Source: Paenibacillus sp. FSL H8-0048 (lineage in GTDB: Bacteria; Bacillota; Bacilli; Paenibacillales; Paenibacillaceae). Taken from it: DNA of 64,000 nt. Below are positions 1-8,852 of the stretch, in pieces. Each line of letters opens with the position of its first letter. Position 1 is the stretch's first letter. A program made the position numbers and the translations under genes. The notes beneath the pieces are model-generated. The model was not told the origin of the DNA, made no database searches, and was given only the letters and a program-made list of their open reading frames with translations. Location: assembly GCF_038002825.1 (NCBI RefSeq), contig NZ_JBBODF010000001.1, forward strand, positions 6,634,001-6,698,000, given 5' to 3'.

Positions 1-909
1 GTCTATCTCTACAATGTAAAATGGCTTGTCGTTATTGTGCTTGTATACAGCTTGTACACAATTTTTCAGAGTACACAGACGCCGATTGCCGACTCTTATG
101 CAGTGAATGCAGCTTCAGCCGCAGGTACCTCGTTCGGCACCATCCGGCTGTTCGGCAGTATCGGCACGGCGCTGGGAGGGTACTTCGGCGGACTGTATCT
201 GAACTGGATGGGAGTTACAGAGCTATGGATTCCCTTCCTGGTCTTCAACCTGCTTGCTCTTCTGCTCGTGATTACCATCCCGGTGAATGTGGAGCGGCGG
301 ACGCAGCATGTAACCTTCACCAGCGGAATCAGGCAGCTGCTGGGCAACCGGGTCTTTCTGCTGTTTCTCGCCGGTTGTTTTCTGGTGAACCAGACGCTAA
401 CGGCCTTCAACTCCTTCTTTGTCCTGACCTTCCAGATGGCGGGCGGAAGCTTCGCATGGTCAGGCATCGCCCTGATGATTGCTTCCATTACCAGCGTTCC
501 GGCAATGCTTGTGGCCGCAAGAGTCCTGAAGAAGTACGGTTATGAGAAAACATTGATGCTGGCCTCTGTTGTCTACATGCTCCGCTGGGCGATCCAATGG
601 CTCATTCCTGTTCCCGGTGTTATGATAGGTGTCCAGACGCTGCACGGCATGTCGTTTGGTTTCTTTTACATTGCAGCTGTGGAATATGTGGCCTCTATTA
701 CAGGCAAAGAGCTGCAAGCCACAGGACAAAGCCTGTTCAATATGGTATTTGTCGGTCTTGGCGGCATTGCCGGGAATCTGCTGAACGGGTATCTGCTGGA
801 GACCGGCGGCCCGGGGCTGATGTATTTCTCCTGTACGGTCAGCGCCGCACTCGGCGCATTGCTGCTGTACAAGGTAAGCTCAATTTCACGTAAGCAGCAG
901 TCTGAATAA
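1..909 (+). CDS. MFS transporter, C-terminal part (5' end outside window)
   Basis: The reading frame is open from base 1, so the gene starts upstream; about 302 residues are visible. The protein is almost entirely hydrophobic helices, with a central charged loop around residues 95-110 (VNVERRTQHV). This is what is expected of the second part of a 12-helix major facilitator permease of the LacY/nucleoside-symporter-like (MFS_1_like) type. Motifs such as GTIRLFGSIGTALGG fit that group. It would act in the cytoplasmic membrane as a proton-coupled importer or exporter; the substrate cannot be read from the sequence. The stop lies 18 bp before the AraC-type regulator at 928, so the two may be co-transcribed. 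Confidence in MFS is high and in the substrate nil. Confidence 0.8.
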   Translation, partial: VYLYNVKWLVVIVLVYSLYTIFQSTQTPIADSYAVNAASAAGTSFGTIRLFGSIGTALGGYFGGLYLNWMGVTELWIPFLVFNLLALLLVITIPVNVERRTQHVTFTSGIRQLLGNRVFLLFLAGCFLVNQTLTAFNSFFVLTFQMAGGSFAWSGIALMIASITSVPAMLVAARVLKKYGYEKTLMLASVVYMLRWAIQWLIPVPGVMIGVQTLHGMSFGFFYIAAVEYVASITGKELQATGQSLFNMVFVGLGGIAGNLLNGYLLETGGPGLMYFSCTVSAALGALLLYKVSSISRKQQSE

Positions 910-927
910 GAAGAAGGGGGAAGCTCT

Positions 928-3177
928 ATGAAGCGCAGTTGGTATAGTCGGATGCTATTCTCATACTTCCCTGTCTTCCTGCTTGTAGTCACTGTTCTAA
1001 TCTTCCTGGCCTTCATGGTCATTACGGAGCTGTCACGCAGCGAGACGGAGAAGGCCAACTACATATCCACCAGCTATGTGGCGGATACGGTAGAGCGGAC
1101 CTTGAATGATATAGAGCTGGGGGTGCTGCAGGAGATCGGAAATAACTATTCTTATAATGACTTCCTGGATGCGCCCTCCGGCACGGAATCACCGGCAGGC
1201 AGTTCATATGAAATTGTGCAGAGCATGAACCGTCTATCTGAACGCTTCAGCCTCATTGATTCAATCTATGTCTACCGTAACAAGGACAAGCTGATGCTGG
1301 GCCAGAGCGGATACGTGAATCCGGGACAGGGCCAGGGATTGGAGGCAGAATATTTGCAGCAGCTCTCCGCGAATAAGGAGCAGCAGGGGTGGGGGGCTGT
1401 ACGGATGGTTCAGCCCAGGAACTCTCAGGACTTACGGCCGGTGATTAGCCTGGCCAGCAGACTGCCGATTCCATGGGGCTCCGACGGTTATATTGTTATT
1501 AATGTCAGTGTGTACCGCATACAGCGTCTGGTGGACAGCTTGACGAGTGGAGACCTGTCCTTCCTGCGGATCATGGATGTCTCGGGGACACCGGTCTATG
1601 ATTCTGCTCCGGCCTCAGACGGCGGGAATAACAGAACGCTCTCGAAGGTCGAGGCGAAGGATCTCGGCTGGACCTTCGAGAGCGGGCTGCGGGCCGGGCG
1701 CTTATTCGACTGGATCTCGGTGATCTCCTACGTCTGGTTCATTCTCGGGCTGCTCACGATTGCGCTGGGCGTAGTGTATATCATCTACATCACCCGGCGG
1801 AATTACCGGCCCATCCATCAACTGATGGTGCGGATTCAAGGACTCCAGCCTGCAGCCCAGCATGCCGCGCCTGCCGTGGCTTCCGATGAGCTGGCCCTGA
1901 TGCATAACGCACTGGACCGGCTGGTGCAGATCACTACCGACTATGAGCGGGAACGCTACGAGAATCTGGTCATTCAGCGACGGGAGCTGTTCCAGGATTT
2001 CCTCAGCGGGCAGCGGCTGGAGGATGCGGCAGAGCGGCTGGAGTCGCTGGACCCTTTTGAGGGCACCAGGGAGTTCGAAGCCTTCGTTGTATTCGCAGCC
2101 GAGCTTAACCGGGAGAAGGACTGGCATGCGCTGCCTGCTCAGGATCAGAACCTGCTGAAATTCGCCTTAACCAATGTACTGGGAGACCTGATGGCAGATA
2201 AGCAGCTTCAGGCCTGGGCCGAATGGATCAGCGGGGAGCGGTTAGGGATTATTATTGGCCTCAGATTCCAGCCGGTGAAGAATAACAGCGATACAATGCT
2301 GGAGCTGGCAAGAGACTGCCACCGCTGGATTATGGATAATCTGCGGGTATCTCTGACCTTCGGAGTGGGGACGGTCGTCAGGGACTGGCGGGAGATCCGG
2401 AATTCTTACGCAGCAGCGGCTGAGGTGCTGAGTCACAGGCTGGCTCTGGGAACAGATATTGCTGCAGTCCAAATGAATCAGCAGGACGATTCGAGACTGC
2501 AGAGCTATAAATACTTCGGGAGCTTCACCCAGCTTGTCCGTGAATTCCGCCTCTCGGGCGAGAACTGGCGAATCCGGCTGGACGAAATCTTCGATTCCTT
2601 CCGCAAGGACCGCCTGAAGGACGAAGAGATCTATATGCTGCTGGAAGTGCTGCTTCAGGCGCTGGAGCAGGAGCTTAAGGGTATAGCGGAGACGCTCGAC
2701 CGTCAGCTTGCCGCAGCATGGACCGGCGGTCTGCGGGAACGCATCCGGGGTAGCACCGACCTTGAAGAGATCCGGGAGCTGCTGACTGGCTGGTTGAATG
2801 AAACCTACCATGTCTATGTGTCGGTCAATGAGCTGAAGAGCCACCGGGTGATGATTACCGAGGTTAAGCATTATATTGAGGAGCATTATGCCAATCCTGA
2901 TCTCTCCTTGAATCATCTGAGCGAACGGTTCCAGATCTCTGCGAAATACGCCAGCTACCTGTTCAAGGAAGAATTCAATATGAAGTTCGTGGACTTTCTC
3001 GCAGAGCTGCGGCTGAAGAAGGCCAAGGAACTGCTGGATACGACTTCAGAGAGCATTCAGGATATTGCCTTGCAGATTGGATATGCTAACTCTATTACCT
3101 TCGGACGGGTCTTCAAACGCATTACGGGTATGACTCCGGGGGATTACCGCAAATTGAAGCTTCCTAAAGATGAATAA
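928..3177 (+). CDS. Membrane-anchored AraC-family sensor-regulator
   Basis: A 749-residue one-component regulator. Residues about 12-32 form a first membrane helix and residues about 262-285 a second. The roughly 230 residues between them are an extracytoplasmic sensor (Cache-like by layout). A HAMP-like/linker region (RRNYRPIHQLMVRI) and a long cytoplasmic part follow. The last 100 residues are a double helix-turn-helix AraC domain (VKHYIEEHYANPDLSLNHLS ... IQDIALQIGYANSITFGRVF). Such proteins commonly sit beside CUT1 sugar importers in Paenibacillus and activate them when the sugar or its binding protein is sensed. Here the next operon (3525 onward) is the obvious target. The start ATG follows a GGGGGAAG ribosome-binding site. 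No receiver or kinase domain is present, so it does not need a partner kinase. Confidence 0.88.
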   Translation: MKRSWYSRMLFSYFPVFLLVVTVLIFLAFMVITELSRSETEKANYISTSYVADTVERTLNDIELGVLQEIGNNYSYNDFLDAPSGTESPAGSSYEIVQSMNRLSERFSLIDSIYVYRNKDKLMLGQSGYVNPGQGQGLEAEYLQQLSANKEQQGWGAVRMVQPRNSQDLRPVISLASRLPIPWGSDGYIVINVSVYRIQRLVDSLTSGDLSFLRIMDVSGTPVYDSAPASDGGNNRTLSKVEAKDLGWTFESGLRAGRLFDWISVISYVWFILGLLTIALGVVYIIYITRRNYRPIHQLMVRIQGLQPAAQHAAPAVASDELALMHNALDRLVQITTDYERERYENLVIQRRELFQDFLSGQRLEDAAERLESLDPFEGTREFEAFVVFAAELNREKDWHALPAQDQNLLKFALTNVLGDLMADKQLQAWAEWISGERLGIIIGLRFQPVKNNSDTMLELARDCHRWIMDNLRVSLTFGVGTVVRDWREIRNSYAAAAEVLSHRLALGTDIAAVQMNQQDDSRLQSYKYFGSFTQLVREFRLSGENWRIRLDEIFDSFRKDRLKDEEIYMLLEVLLQALEQELKGIAETLDRQLAAAWTGGLRERIRGSTDLEEIRELLTGWLNETYHVYVSVNELKSHRVMITEVKHYIEEHYANPDLSLNHLSERFQISAKYASYLFKEEFNMKFVDFLAELRLKKAKELLDTTSESIQDIALQIGYANSITFGRVFKRITGMTPGDYRKLKLPKDE

Positions 3178-3182
3178 GCACT

Positions 3183-3225
3183 GCGTAAATCCGGCTTCCG
3201 CTGATTCCGGGTTTGCGCTTTTTTT
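3183..3225 (+). terminator. Rho-independent terminator after the AraC gene
   Basis: The arms GCGTAAATCCGG and CCGGGTTTGCGC form a 12-bp stem with a 12-base loop, followed by a run of eight T. It begins 6 bp after the AraC stop codon and separates the regulator from the importer operon. Confidence 0.88.
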
Positions 3226-3524
3226 ATTTGTTGGGGGAGATATGAGGCGAAGAATGATAATTACATAACATAATGAGTAATATATGAGTTAGGTATTTTG
3301 GTTTATCATACAATTTTCGTGAAGTATTCCTACGATAATTGTATATCCGAAATGAAAAATGCTGCAATTTCATTGGTTTTTTCATGAAAATTCAATAAGA
3401 AACATGTATATTGTCGAATTCCGCAAACGATGTAATAATTCATCACATGGTCAAGCCGTAAGCATCATACAGAGACAACAGGCTGATTGAAATCAGAAAT
3501 CGAAAGGGATAGGTGGTAGGAAAT
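3226..3524 (+). promoter_or_regulatory. AT-rich control region of the GH95 importer operon
   Basis: An AT-rich, gene-free stretch between the terminator and the lipoprotein gene. It contains an inverted repeat at 3308-3344: arms ATACAATTTTCGT and ACGATAATTGTAT (12 of 13 positions pair) around an 11-base centre. A plausible promoter follows, TTGTCG at 3411 and TAATAA at 3433 with 16 bp between them. The palindrome sits upstream of the promoter, where an activator such as the AraC protein at 928 would bind. The start at 3525 has AGGTGG 8 bp before it. The promoter is inferred, not proven. Confidence 0.5.
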
Positions 3525-5117
3525 ATGACAAATGATAACGGTAAAAGAAAGTTGGCTCTCGGTCTCTCAGCGGTTCTTATGTCTTCCGTGGTAATGTCTG
3601 CATGCTCGTCTAAAGATTCCAATGAAGCAAGCGGCAACGGTGCAGCACAAGCCGGCAGCTTGAAGATTGAAATTTTTGACCGTGGCAATGCGCCGGCCGG
3701 TGTTACGGCATCCGATAACTTCCTCACCAATTATGTGAAAGAGAATTTCGGCAAGGCGAACAATATCGATGTGGAATTCGTCCCTATCCCCCGCTCGGAA
3801 GAAGTGACCAAGCTTAATGTCCTGATGGCCAGCGGAACCGATGTTCCTGATATCGTCTTCACCTATGACTCAGGTACCTTCAATAAATATGCCGAGCAAG
3901 GCGGGTTGACGGATTTGACTCCGCTGCTGAAGGAACATGGACAGAACCTGACCAAGTTCCTTGGCGAGGATACTCTGCGCTATGGTCAATACGACGGTGT
4001 TCAGTATAGCATTCCCGCCAAACGTTCTACGGTAGGTAAATATGCTTCCTTCATCCGTCAAGACTGGCTGGATAAGCTGGGGCTTCCCGTTCCGGCTACC
4101 TCAGAGGAGCTGTACAATACACTGACCGCCTTCAAGACCAAAGATCCGGGTGAAACCGGCGGCAAGGTGATTCCGCTGGGCATGACGATTGCTGCGGCGC
4201 AGTATGATTCGCTGGTCTGGTCCTTCATTAAGCCGGTCAGTGAGCAGGAGCGCTTCGAGCTTACACAGAACCTGAGCTCCCGGGACTACCCGATTCTGCT
4301 GCCCGGATTCAAGGATGCCATTCAATATATGAACAAGCTGTATAACGAAGGGCTGATCAGCAAGGATTTTGCCCTGGATGAGAATAAAGAGACTCTTACA
4401 CAGAATATCGGGAACGGGCTTGTGGGCGCATTCAGCGATGATAACGATGCGATCTTCTACCCTGACGGTGCTTACGATGTTATGACGAAGAATAACCCGA
4501 AGGCTGTACTGAGCGCCATTGATCCGTTCACGAACAGCGAGGGGAAGACAGCCAAGCCGGTATCTGCTCCAAACGGGATGTATATTATGATTCCGAAGTC
4601 CAGCAAGCATGCGGTGGAAGCTATTAAGTATCTGGACTGGATGGCTACAGATGGTCATCTGCAATATATCCAGAACGGGATTGAAGGCGAGCATTACACG
4701 CTGGAAGGCGGCGTGCCGGTCTCTATTCCTGATATGTCTGTCGAATCCTCCAATAAGCTGTCAGGCGGCGGGGATATCGGGATTATCGCGAACGGACGGA
4801 TTTTTGAGAGCCAGGAGAAGAATAATGAAGCCTTTGTGAAGAGCTTCCGCACCCAGTATCAGGACATCATCGCGAAATCACTGACGATTTCCACCACTAA
4901 CCCGATTGAGCCGGTGTTCACCAGCCGTCCTATTGAGGCGGAGAGCAAATATGGTACGACTCTTAGCGATAAAATCAAGCAGTTGATGGTCAAATCTACA
5001 ATGGTCTCCCCAGGCGAATTCGAAGTCACCTATGAGAGTATGCTGAAGGACTACATGTCGAGCGGCGGACAGGCTATTCTGGATGAACGCAAGGCTGCCT
5101 ACAGCGAGCAGAAATAA
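3525..5117 (+). CDS. Sugar ABC transporter solute-binding lipoprotein (LplA/YtcQ-like)
   Basis: 530 residues. The N-terminus has a lysine-rich n-region, a hydrophobic core and a lipobox ending ...VVMSAC; the cysteine would be lipidated and anchor the protein outside the membrane. The mature protein resembles family-1 extracellular binding proteins of the large LplA/YtcQ subgroup, which bind oligosaccharides. I chose ATG 3525 rather than the in-frame GTG at 3513 because AGGTGG at 3511-3516 is a good ribosome-binding site for it and would overlap the GTG. It is the first gene of an operon running through two permeases to a toroid-like enzyme and a GH95 glycosidase. The likely ligand is therefore a fucosylated or galactosylated plant oligosaccharide. 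Confidence 0.9.
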   Translation: MTNDNGKRKLALGLSAVLMSSVVMSACSSKDSNEASGNGAAQAGSLKIEIFDRGNAPAGVTASDNFLTNYVKENFGKANNIDVEFVPIPRSEEVTKLNVLMASGTDVPDIVFTYDSGTFNKYAEQGGLTDLTPLLKEHGQNLTKFLGEDTLRYGQYDGVQYSIPAKRSTVGKYASFIRQDWLDKLGLPVPATSEELYNTLTAFKTKDPGETGGKVIPLGMTIAAAQYDSLVWSFIKPVSEQERFELTQNLSSRDYPILLPGFKDAIQYMNKLYNEGLISKDFALDENKETLTQNIGNGLVGAFSDDNDAIFYPDGAYDVMTKNNPKAVLSAIDPFTNSEGKTAKPVSAPNGMYIMIPKSSKHAVEAIKYLDWMATDGHLQYIQNGIEGEHYTLEGGVPVSIPDMSVESSNKLSGGGDIGIIANGRIFESQEKNNEAFVKSFRTQYQDIIAKSLTISTTNPIEPVFTSRPIEAESKYGTTLSDKIKQLMVKSTMVSPGEFEVTYESMLKDYMSSGGQAILDERKAAYSEQK

Positions 5118-5140
5118 TTGAATTAGCGGTCCGTGAGGGA

Positions 5141-5177
5141 GGGGAGCGGCAGGGCTGCCGGTCTTGGCTGCTTCCCC
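5141..5177 (+). promoter_or_regulatory. Stem-loop between binding-protein and permease genes
   Basis: GGGGAGCGGC and GCTGCTTCCCC pair with one bulge. The stem lies just after the binding-protein stop and has no T-run. Structures in this position commonly protect the abundant binding-protein mRNA or reduce read-through into permease genes; that role is inferred. Confidence 0.5.
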
Positions 5178-5213
5178 TTACACCCTCAGGGGTACAGTGG
5201 AGGAGGAATCGTT

Positions 5214-6116
5214 GTGGGATACACCCGTTATTTCCGCAGAAATTGGCAGATGTACGCATTGCTGGTCTTACCCATCCTGTTTTTTATTATTTTCAAGTAC
5301 GGTCCAATGTATGGTGTGCAGATTGCGTTCAAGGACTTCAACTTTTTCAAAGGTATCGGTGGCAGTGAATGGATTGGTCTTGACGGATTCCGCGAGGTAT
5401 TTGCGAATCAGGACTTTTATATAACCTTACGCAACACGTTGATGCTGAACGTTCTGGATCTGATTGTTTCTTTTCCCGCCCCTTTAATTATTGCAATCAT
5501 GCTGTTTGAGCTGAAGGTGGTCTGGTTCAAGAAGCTGTCTCAGACGATTCTGTATATTCCGCATTTTATTTCCTGGGTAATCATCGGCGGGATTGTGTAT
5601 CAGCTCTTTGGCCAGCAGTCCGGAATGATTAACAACCTGTTAACGAGCTTGGGACTGGATGCCATTCCTTTTCTCTCTGACAAAAATTATTGGCTGATCA
5701 CTTACCTGCTGACCGGTGTCTGGCAGAGCGCAGGCTGGGGGACGATTCTCTATCTGGCGGCACTGGCGGGCATCAATAAAGAGCTGTTCGAAGCGGCGGA
5801 GGTCGATGGGGCCGGGAGAATCAAGCGCATTCTGCATATCACGATTCCGGGGATCAAGCCGACGATTGTTACGCTCTTGATCATTAATCTGGGCAATATG
5901 ATCTCGATTGGCTTCGAGCGGCCGTTCGTAATCGGTAACCTTGCGGTTATGGAATACTCGGATGTGCTGAGTACCTTCGTCTACCGGATCGGTCTGGAAT
6001 CGGGGCAGTATACGCTGGCTACGGTGGTTGGATTGTTCCAGGCGGTGGTCGGACTTCTATTCCTGCTGGCAGCGAACTATATTTCCAAGAAGCTAACAGA
6101 CGAGAGCATCCTATAA
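5214..6116 (+). CDS. Sugar ABC transporter permease (LplB-like)
   Basis: 300 residues with six predicted membrane helices. It carries the binding-protein-dependent permease signature EAAEVDGAGRIKRILHITIP, the EAA loop that contacts the ATPase. I chose GTG 5214 because AGGAGG lies 7 bp upstream; a longer in-frame opening from 5133 has no ribosome-binding site and runs through the stem-loop. It pairs with the next gene to form the heterodimeric membrane channel of a CUT1 importer fed by the lipoprotein at 3525. No ATPase gene is nearby. Confidence 0.9.
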   Translation: MGYTRYFRRNWQMYALLVLPILFFIIFKYGPMYGVQIAFKDFNFFKGIGGSEWIGLDGFREVFANQDFYITLRNTLMLNVLDLIVSFPAPLIIAIMLFELKVVWFKKLSQTILYIPHFISWVIIGGIVYQLFGQQSGMINNLLTSLGLDAIPFLSDKNYWLITYLLTGVWQSAGWGTILYLAALAGINKELFEAAEVDGAGRIKRILHITIPGIKPTIVTLLIINLGNMISIGFERPFVIGNLAVMEYSDVLSTFVYRIGLESGQYTLATVVGLFQAVVGLLFLLAANYISKKLTDESIL

Positions 6117-6143
6117 TCAACCTTTGGATCGGGAGTGTACATT

Positions 6144-7016
6144 ATGAATGAAAGAGCAGCTAACAAGGCGTTTGATACATGGATTGTGATCTGCTTGACC
6201 TTATCGGTGCTGGCATGTCTGATTCCGTTCGTGCATATTCTCGCTGTATCCTTCAGCGGAACGGTCCCGATTGCTTCGGGCAAAGTGACTTTATTCCCTA
6301 TGGACTTCAATATTGAGGCGTATAAAAAAGTGTTCGGTGATGCCGCGATGATCCGCTCGCTGGCCTTCACGATATTTCTGACGGTGCTGTTCACAGCGCT
6401 GTGCATGATGATGACGGTTGCGGCGGGCTATGCCCTGTCGAAGAAGGATCTGAAGGGCCGTAAAATCTTCATGTTCATCATTGTCGTCACCATGTTCTTC
6501 AGCGGCGGTATTATTCCGGAATATATTCTGACACGGGAGCTGCATCTGCTGAATACGATCTGGGCACTGGTGCTGCCCGGACTGATCAGCCCCTTCTATA
6601 TGATTATCCTGATTTCTTTTCTGGCCGGGATTCCGGACGCGCTCAAGGAGTCCGCTGAGATTGACGGCAGCAGCCAATTCGGGACGCTGATCCGTATTAT
6701 TCTGCCATTATCCATGCCGGTGCTTGCTACCCTAAGCCTGTTCTATGCCGTCGGCAGATGGAACGGATTCCAGGATACGCTGATGTATATCACGAAGCCG
6801 GAGCTGTATCCGCTTCAGCTTAAGCTCTATCATATGATCCAGAACAGCCAGGTCACCGATATGATGAGAATGGAAGGGAATGCGATCAGTACGGTTGTGC
6901 CGGAGAGTCTGAAGGCGGCTACTGTAGTGTTCGCCACAGTGCCTATTCTACTCGTCTATCCATGGCTGCAAAGATACTTTGTCTCGGGTGTGATGACCGG
7001 GGCTGTGAAGGGGTGA
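6144..7016 (+). CDS. Sugar ABC transporter permease (YtcP/LplC-like)
   Basis: 290 residues and six membrane helices, with the EAA loop ESAEIDGSSQFGTLIRIILP. The C-terminus RYFVSGVMTGAVKG is the ending typical of YtcP/LplC permeases. ATG 6144 is preferred over GTG 6135 because GGGAG at 6131-6135 is spaced correctly for it. The gene ends 8 bp before the next start. It is the second channel subunit of the importer begun at 3525. Confidence 0.9.
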   Translation: MNERAANKAFDTWIVICLTLSVLACLIPFVHILAVSFSGTVPIASGKVTLFPMDFNIEAYKKVFGDAAMIRSLAFTIFLTVLFTALCMMMTVAAGYALSKKDLKGRKIFMFIIVVTMFFSGGIIPEYILTRELHLLNTIWALVLPGLISPFYMIILISFLAGIPDALKESAEIDGSSQFGTLIRIILPLSMPVLATLSLFYAVGRWNGFQDTLMYITKPELYPLQLKLYHMIQNSQVTDMMRMEGNAISTVVPESLKAATVVFATVPILLVYPWLQRYFVSGVMTGAVKG

Positions 7017-7024
7017 GCAGACAG

Positions 7025-8758
7025 ATGTTCAAGAAGATAACGGACATTAATGACAAATGGACACAGGAATCCATGGAGCTGCAGATTAATGACCGGGAGA
7101 GCCGGTACTTCGGGGGTGTGCGTGATCCGCTGAGCGGCGTAGCCTGGCCGAATCATACCGGCACGGCCCAGTATCTGGCGGCATGGGCGGCAGCGCTGGT
7201 GAATCCGCAGTCCCGGTATTACCGGGATCTGGCGCTGCTGGGGCAGCTGCATGAGGGGATGGCGTTCATGCTGCGGTTCCAGCATGAGGACGGCACGATC
7301 TCGCCGGGCTGGACGAACTATCATTCCCCGCCGGATACGGCGTTCGTGGTAGTCGGACTAGCCAATATCCTCACGCTGCTGGAGCGGCAGAGCTGGCCGC
7401 CGCTCCAGCCGGTGACGGATCAGCTTAGAGCCTTCCTTATGCGGACGATTCCGGCGATGCTGACCGGGGGTGTACATACCCCCAATCACCGCTGGGTGCT
7501 GACTGCCGCGCTGGGGTCTTTGTACCGGATTTTTGGCCTGGAGGAGCTGCAGGCAAGAGCCGGAGAATGGCTTCAGGAGGGGATGGACATTACGCCGGAC
7601 GGGGAATGGACGGAGCGGAGTAACGGTATCTACAATACGGTCAGTGACATTATGCTCTATTACGCCGCGCAGGATCTGAACCGCCCTGAGCTGCTGGAGC
7701 CGGTCCGCTTGAATCTGCGGATGATGAAATATCTGGTTCACCCGGGCGGTGAGGTGGTCACCGATTATTCGGGGCGGCAGGATTTCGGCAGCGTCTACTC
7801 GCTGGCTGACTACTATCTGTGCTATCAGCTGATGGCAGAGCAGGACCGCGACCCGGAATTCGCCGCGCTTGCGGAGCTGGCAAGCCGCTCGGTGATGCAC
7901 CCGGGCTCGCTGCCCAATCAGATTATGCTGGGATTCCTGCTCTATCCGCAGATGCAGGCGGCTTCAGTCGCGCCGGGAGAACTGCCGGACAGCTACCGCA
8001 AGGTAATAGATGGCGCGTTCAAGCGTCAGGAGCTGATCGGCCGGATCGGTCAGGACGGCTACGGCGGGCCTGTCCGCCACAGCAAGCAGCATACAGAATT
8101 CGGCGCTCCGGTTGCCCGGGTGCGCAGCGGAGAGACCAGTGTAAGCGTGATGACCGAGGCTTCCTCGCTGTTCTCGCTGCGGCATGGCCGGGCAAGGCTG
8201 TTGGGAGTTCAGCTGGCTTCAAGCTTCGGGCCGGGTCTGATTACGATGGATTCACTTACGGAGACAGCGGACGGATTCCAGCTGGAGTCTGCTGCCGATA
8301 AGGGCTACTATGGCACTATTCCCGCAGATAAGCTGCCTTCGCGCACCGGCTTGCCTGCCAGCCCGTGGTATCTGCTGCCTCATAGCGAGCGGCCGCTCAC
8401 CCATAACCAGACCAGCAGGGTCTGCGTGAAGGTAAGCGAGCGGGAAGCAGGCTGGGATCTGCATTTCTCAGCACCGTCCCCGGCAGATGTGCTGACCCAG
8501 GTCGTGCTGCTCTTCGGCAGCGAGGGTATCCTGGACAGTCCGGGGCTGGTCCCGGTGCCGGACATGAACGGAGCATCCTTCTGGACCGCCGGGACGCTGC
8601 GCTACAGCTCCGGGGAGGATTGGATGGAGCTTGAGCAGGGCTGTCATGAGCATCACCTGGCCGATATCCGGGGGATGAGCTATCCCGAAGGCTGCCAGAA
8701 AGTCATTGTAACGCTCATCACTCCGCTTGAATATACTCTGCGGATTCGTCTTTCCTGA
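7025..8758 (+). CDS. Unassigned carbohydrate-active protein, alpha/alpha-toroid-like
   Basis: 577 residues, no signal peptide, so probably cytoplasmic. I do not recognise a named family with certainty. The first 370 residues are helical and carry aromatic, histidine-rich motifs (WTNYHSPPDTAFVV, TPNHRWVLTAALG, DGEWTERSNGIYNTV). The last 200 residues look like beta-sandwich. This two-part layout is seen in polysaccharide lyases and heparinase-II-like proteins (alpha/alpha toroid followed by beta-sandwich), and the Asn-His-Arg-Trp motif fits. The gene lies between the importer permeases and a GH95 enzyme, so a role in degrading the imported oligosaccharide is likely. ATG 7025 has AAGGGG about 11 bp upstream; the longer opening from 6962 overlaps the permease by 55 bp. 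Confidence is high that it is a gene and low for the reaction. Confidence 0.7.
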   Translation: MFKKITDINDKWTQESMELQINDRESRYFGGVRDPLSGVAWPNHTGTAQYLAAWAAALVNPQSRYYRDLALLGQLHEGMAFMLRFQHEDGTISPGWTNYHSPPDTAFVVVGLANILTLLERQSWPPLQPVTDQLRAFLMRTIPAMLTGGVHTPNHRWVLTAALGSLYRIFGLEELQARAGEWLQEGMDITPDGEWTERSNGIYNTVSDIMLYYAAQDLNRPELLEPVRLNLRMMKYLVHPGGEVVTDYSGRQDFGSVYSLADYYLCYQLMAEQDRDPEFAALAELASRSVMHPGSLPNQIMLGFLLYPQMQAASVAPGELPDSYRKVIDGAFKRQELIGRIGQDGYGGPVRHSKQHTEFGAPVARVRSGETSVSVMTEASSLFSLRHGRARLLGVQLASSFGPGLITMDSLTETADGFQLESAADKGYYGTIPADKLPSRTGLPASPWYLLPHSERPLTHNQTSRVCVKVSEREAGWDLHFSAPSPADVLTQVVLLFGSEGILDSPGLVPVPDMNGASFWTAGTLRYSSGEDWMELEQGCHEHHLADIRGMSYPEGCQKVIVTLITPLEYTLRIRLS

Positions 8759-8852
8759 CATATGCCTATATAATGAAAGGGTTATCAGGATTTATCAGGA
8801 TGGAAGGGTTCAGCCAGATTAGAAATTACGGTGTATGGAGGTAAGCTGCGCA

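Noticed and set aside
32-545. Frame 21-545 on the plus strand
   Set aside because: Out of frame with the clearly membrane-type MFS protein that is open from base 1, and its translation has no family character.
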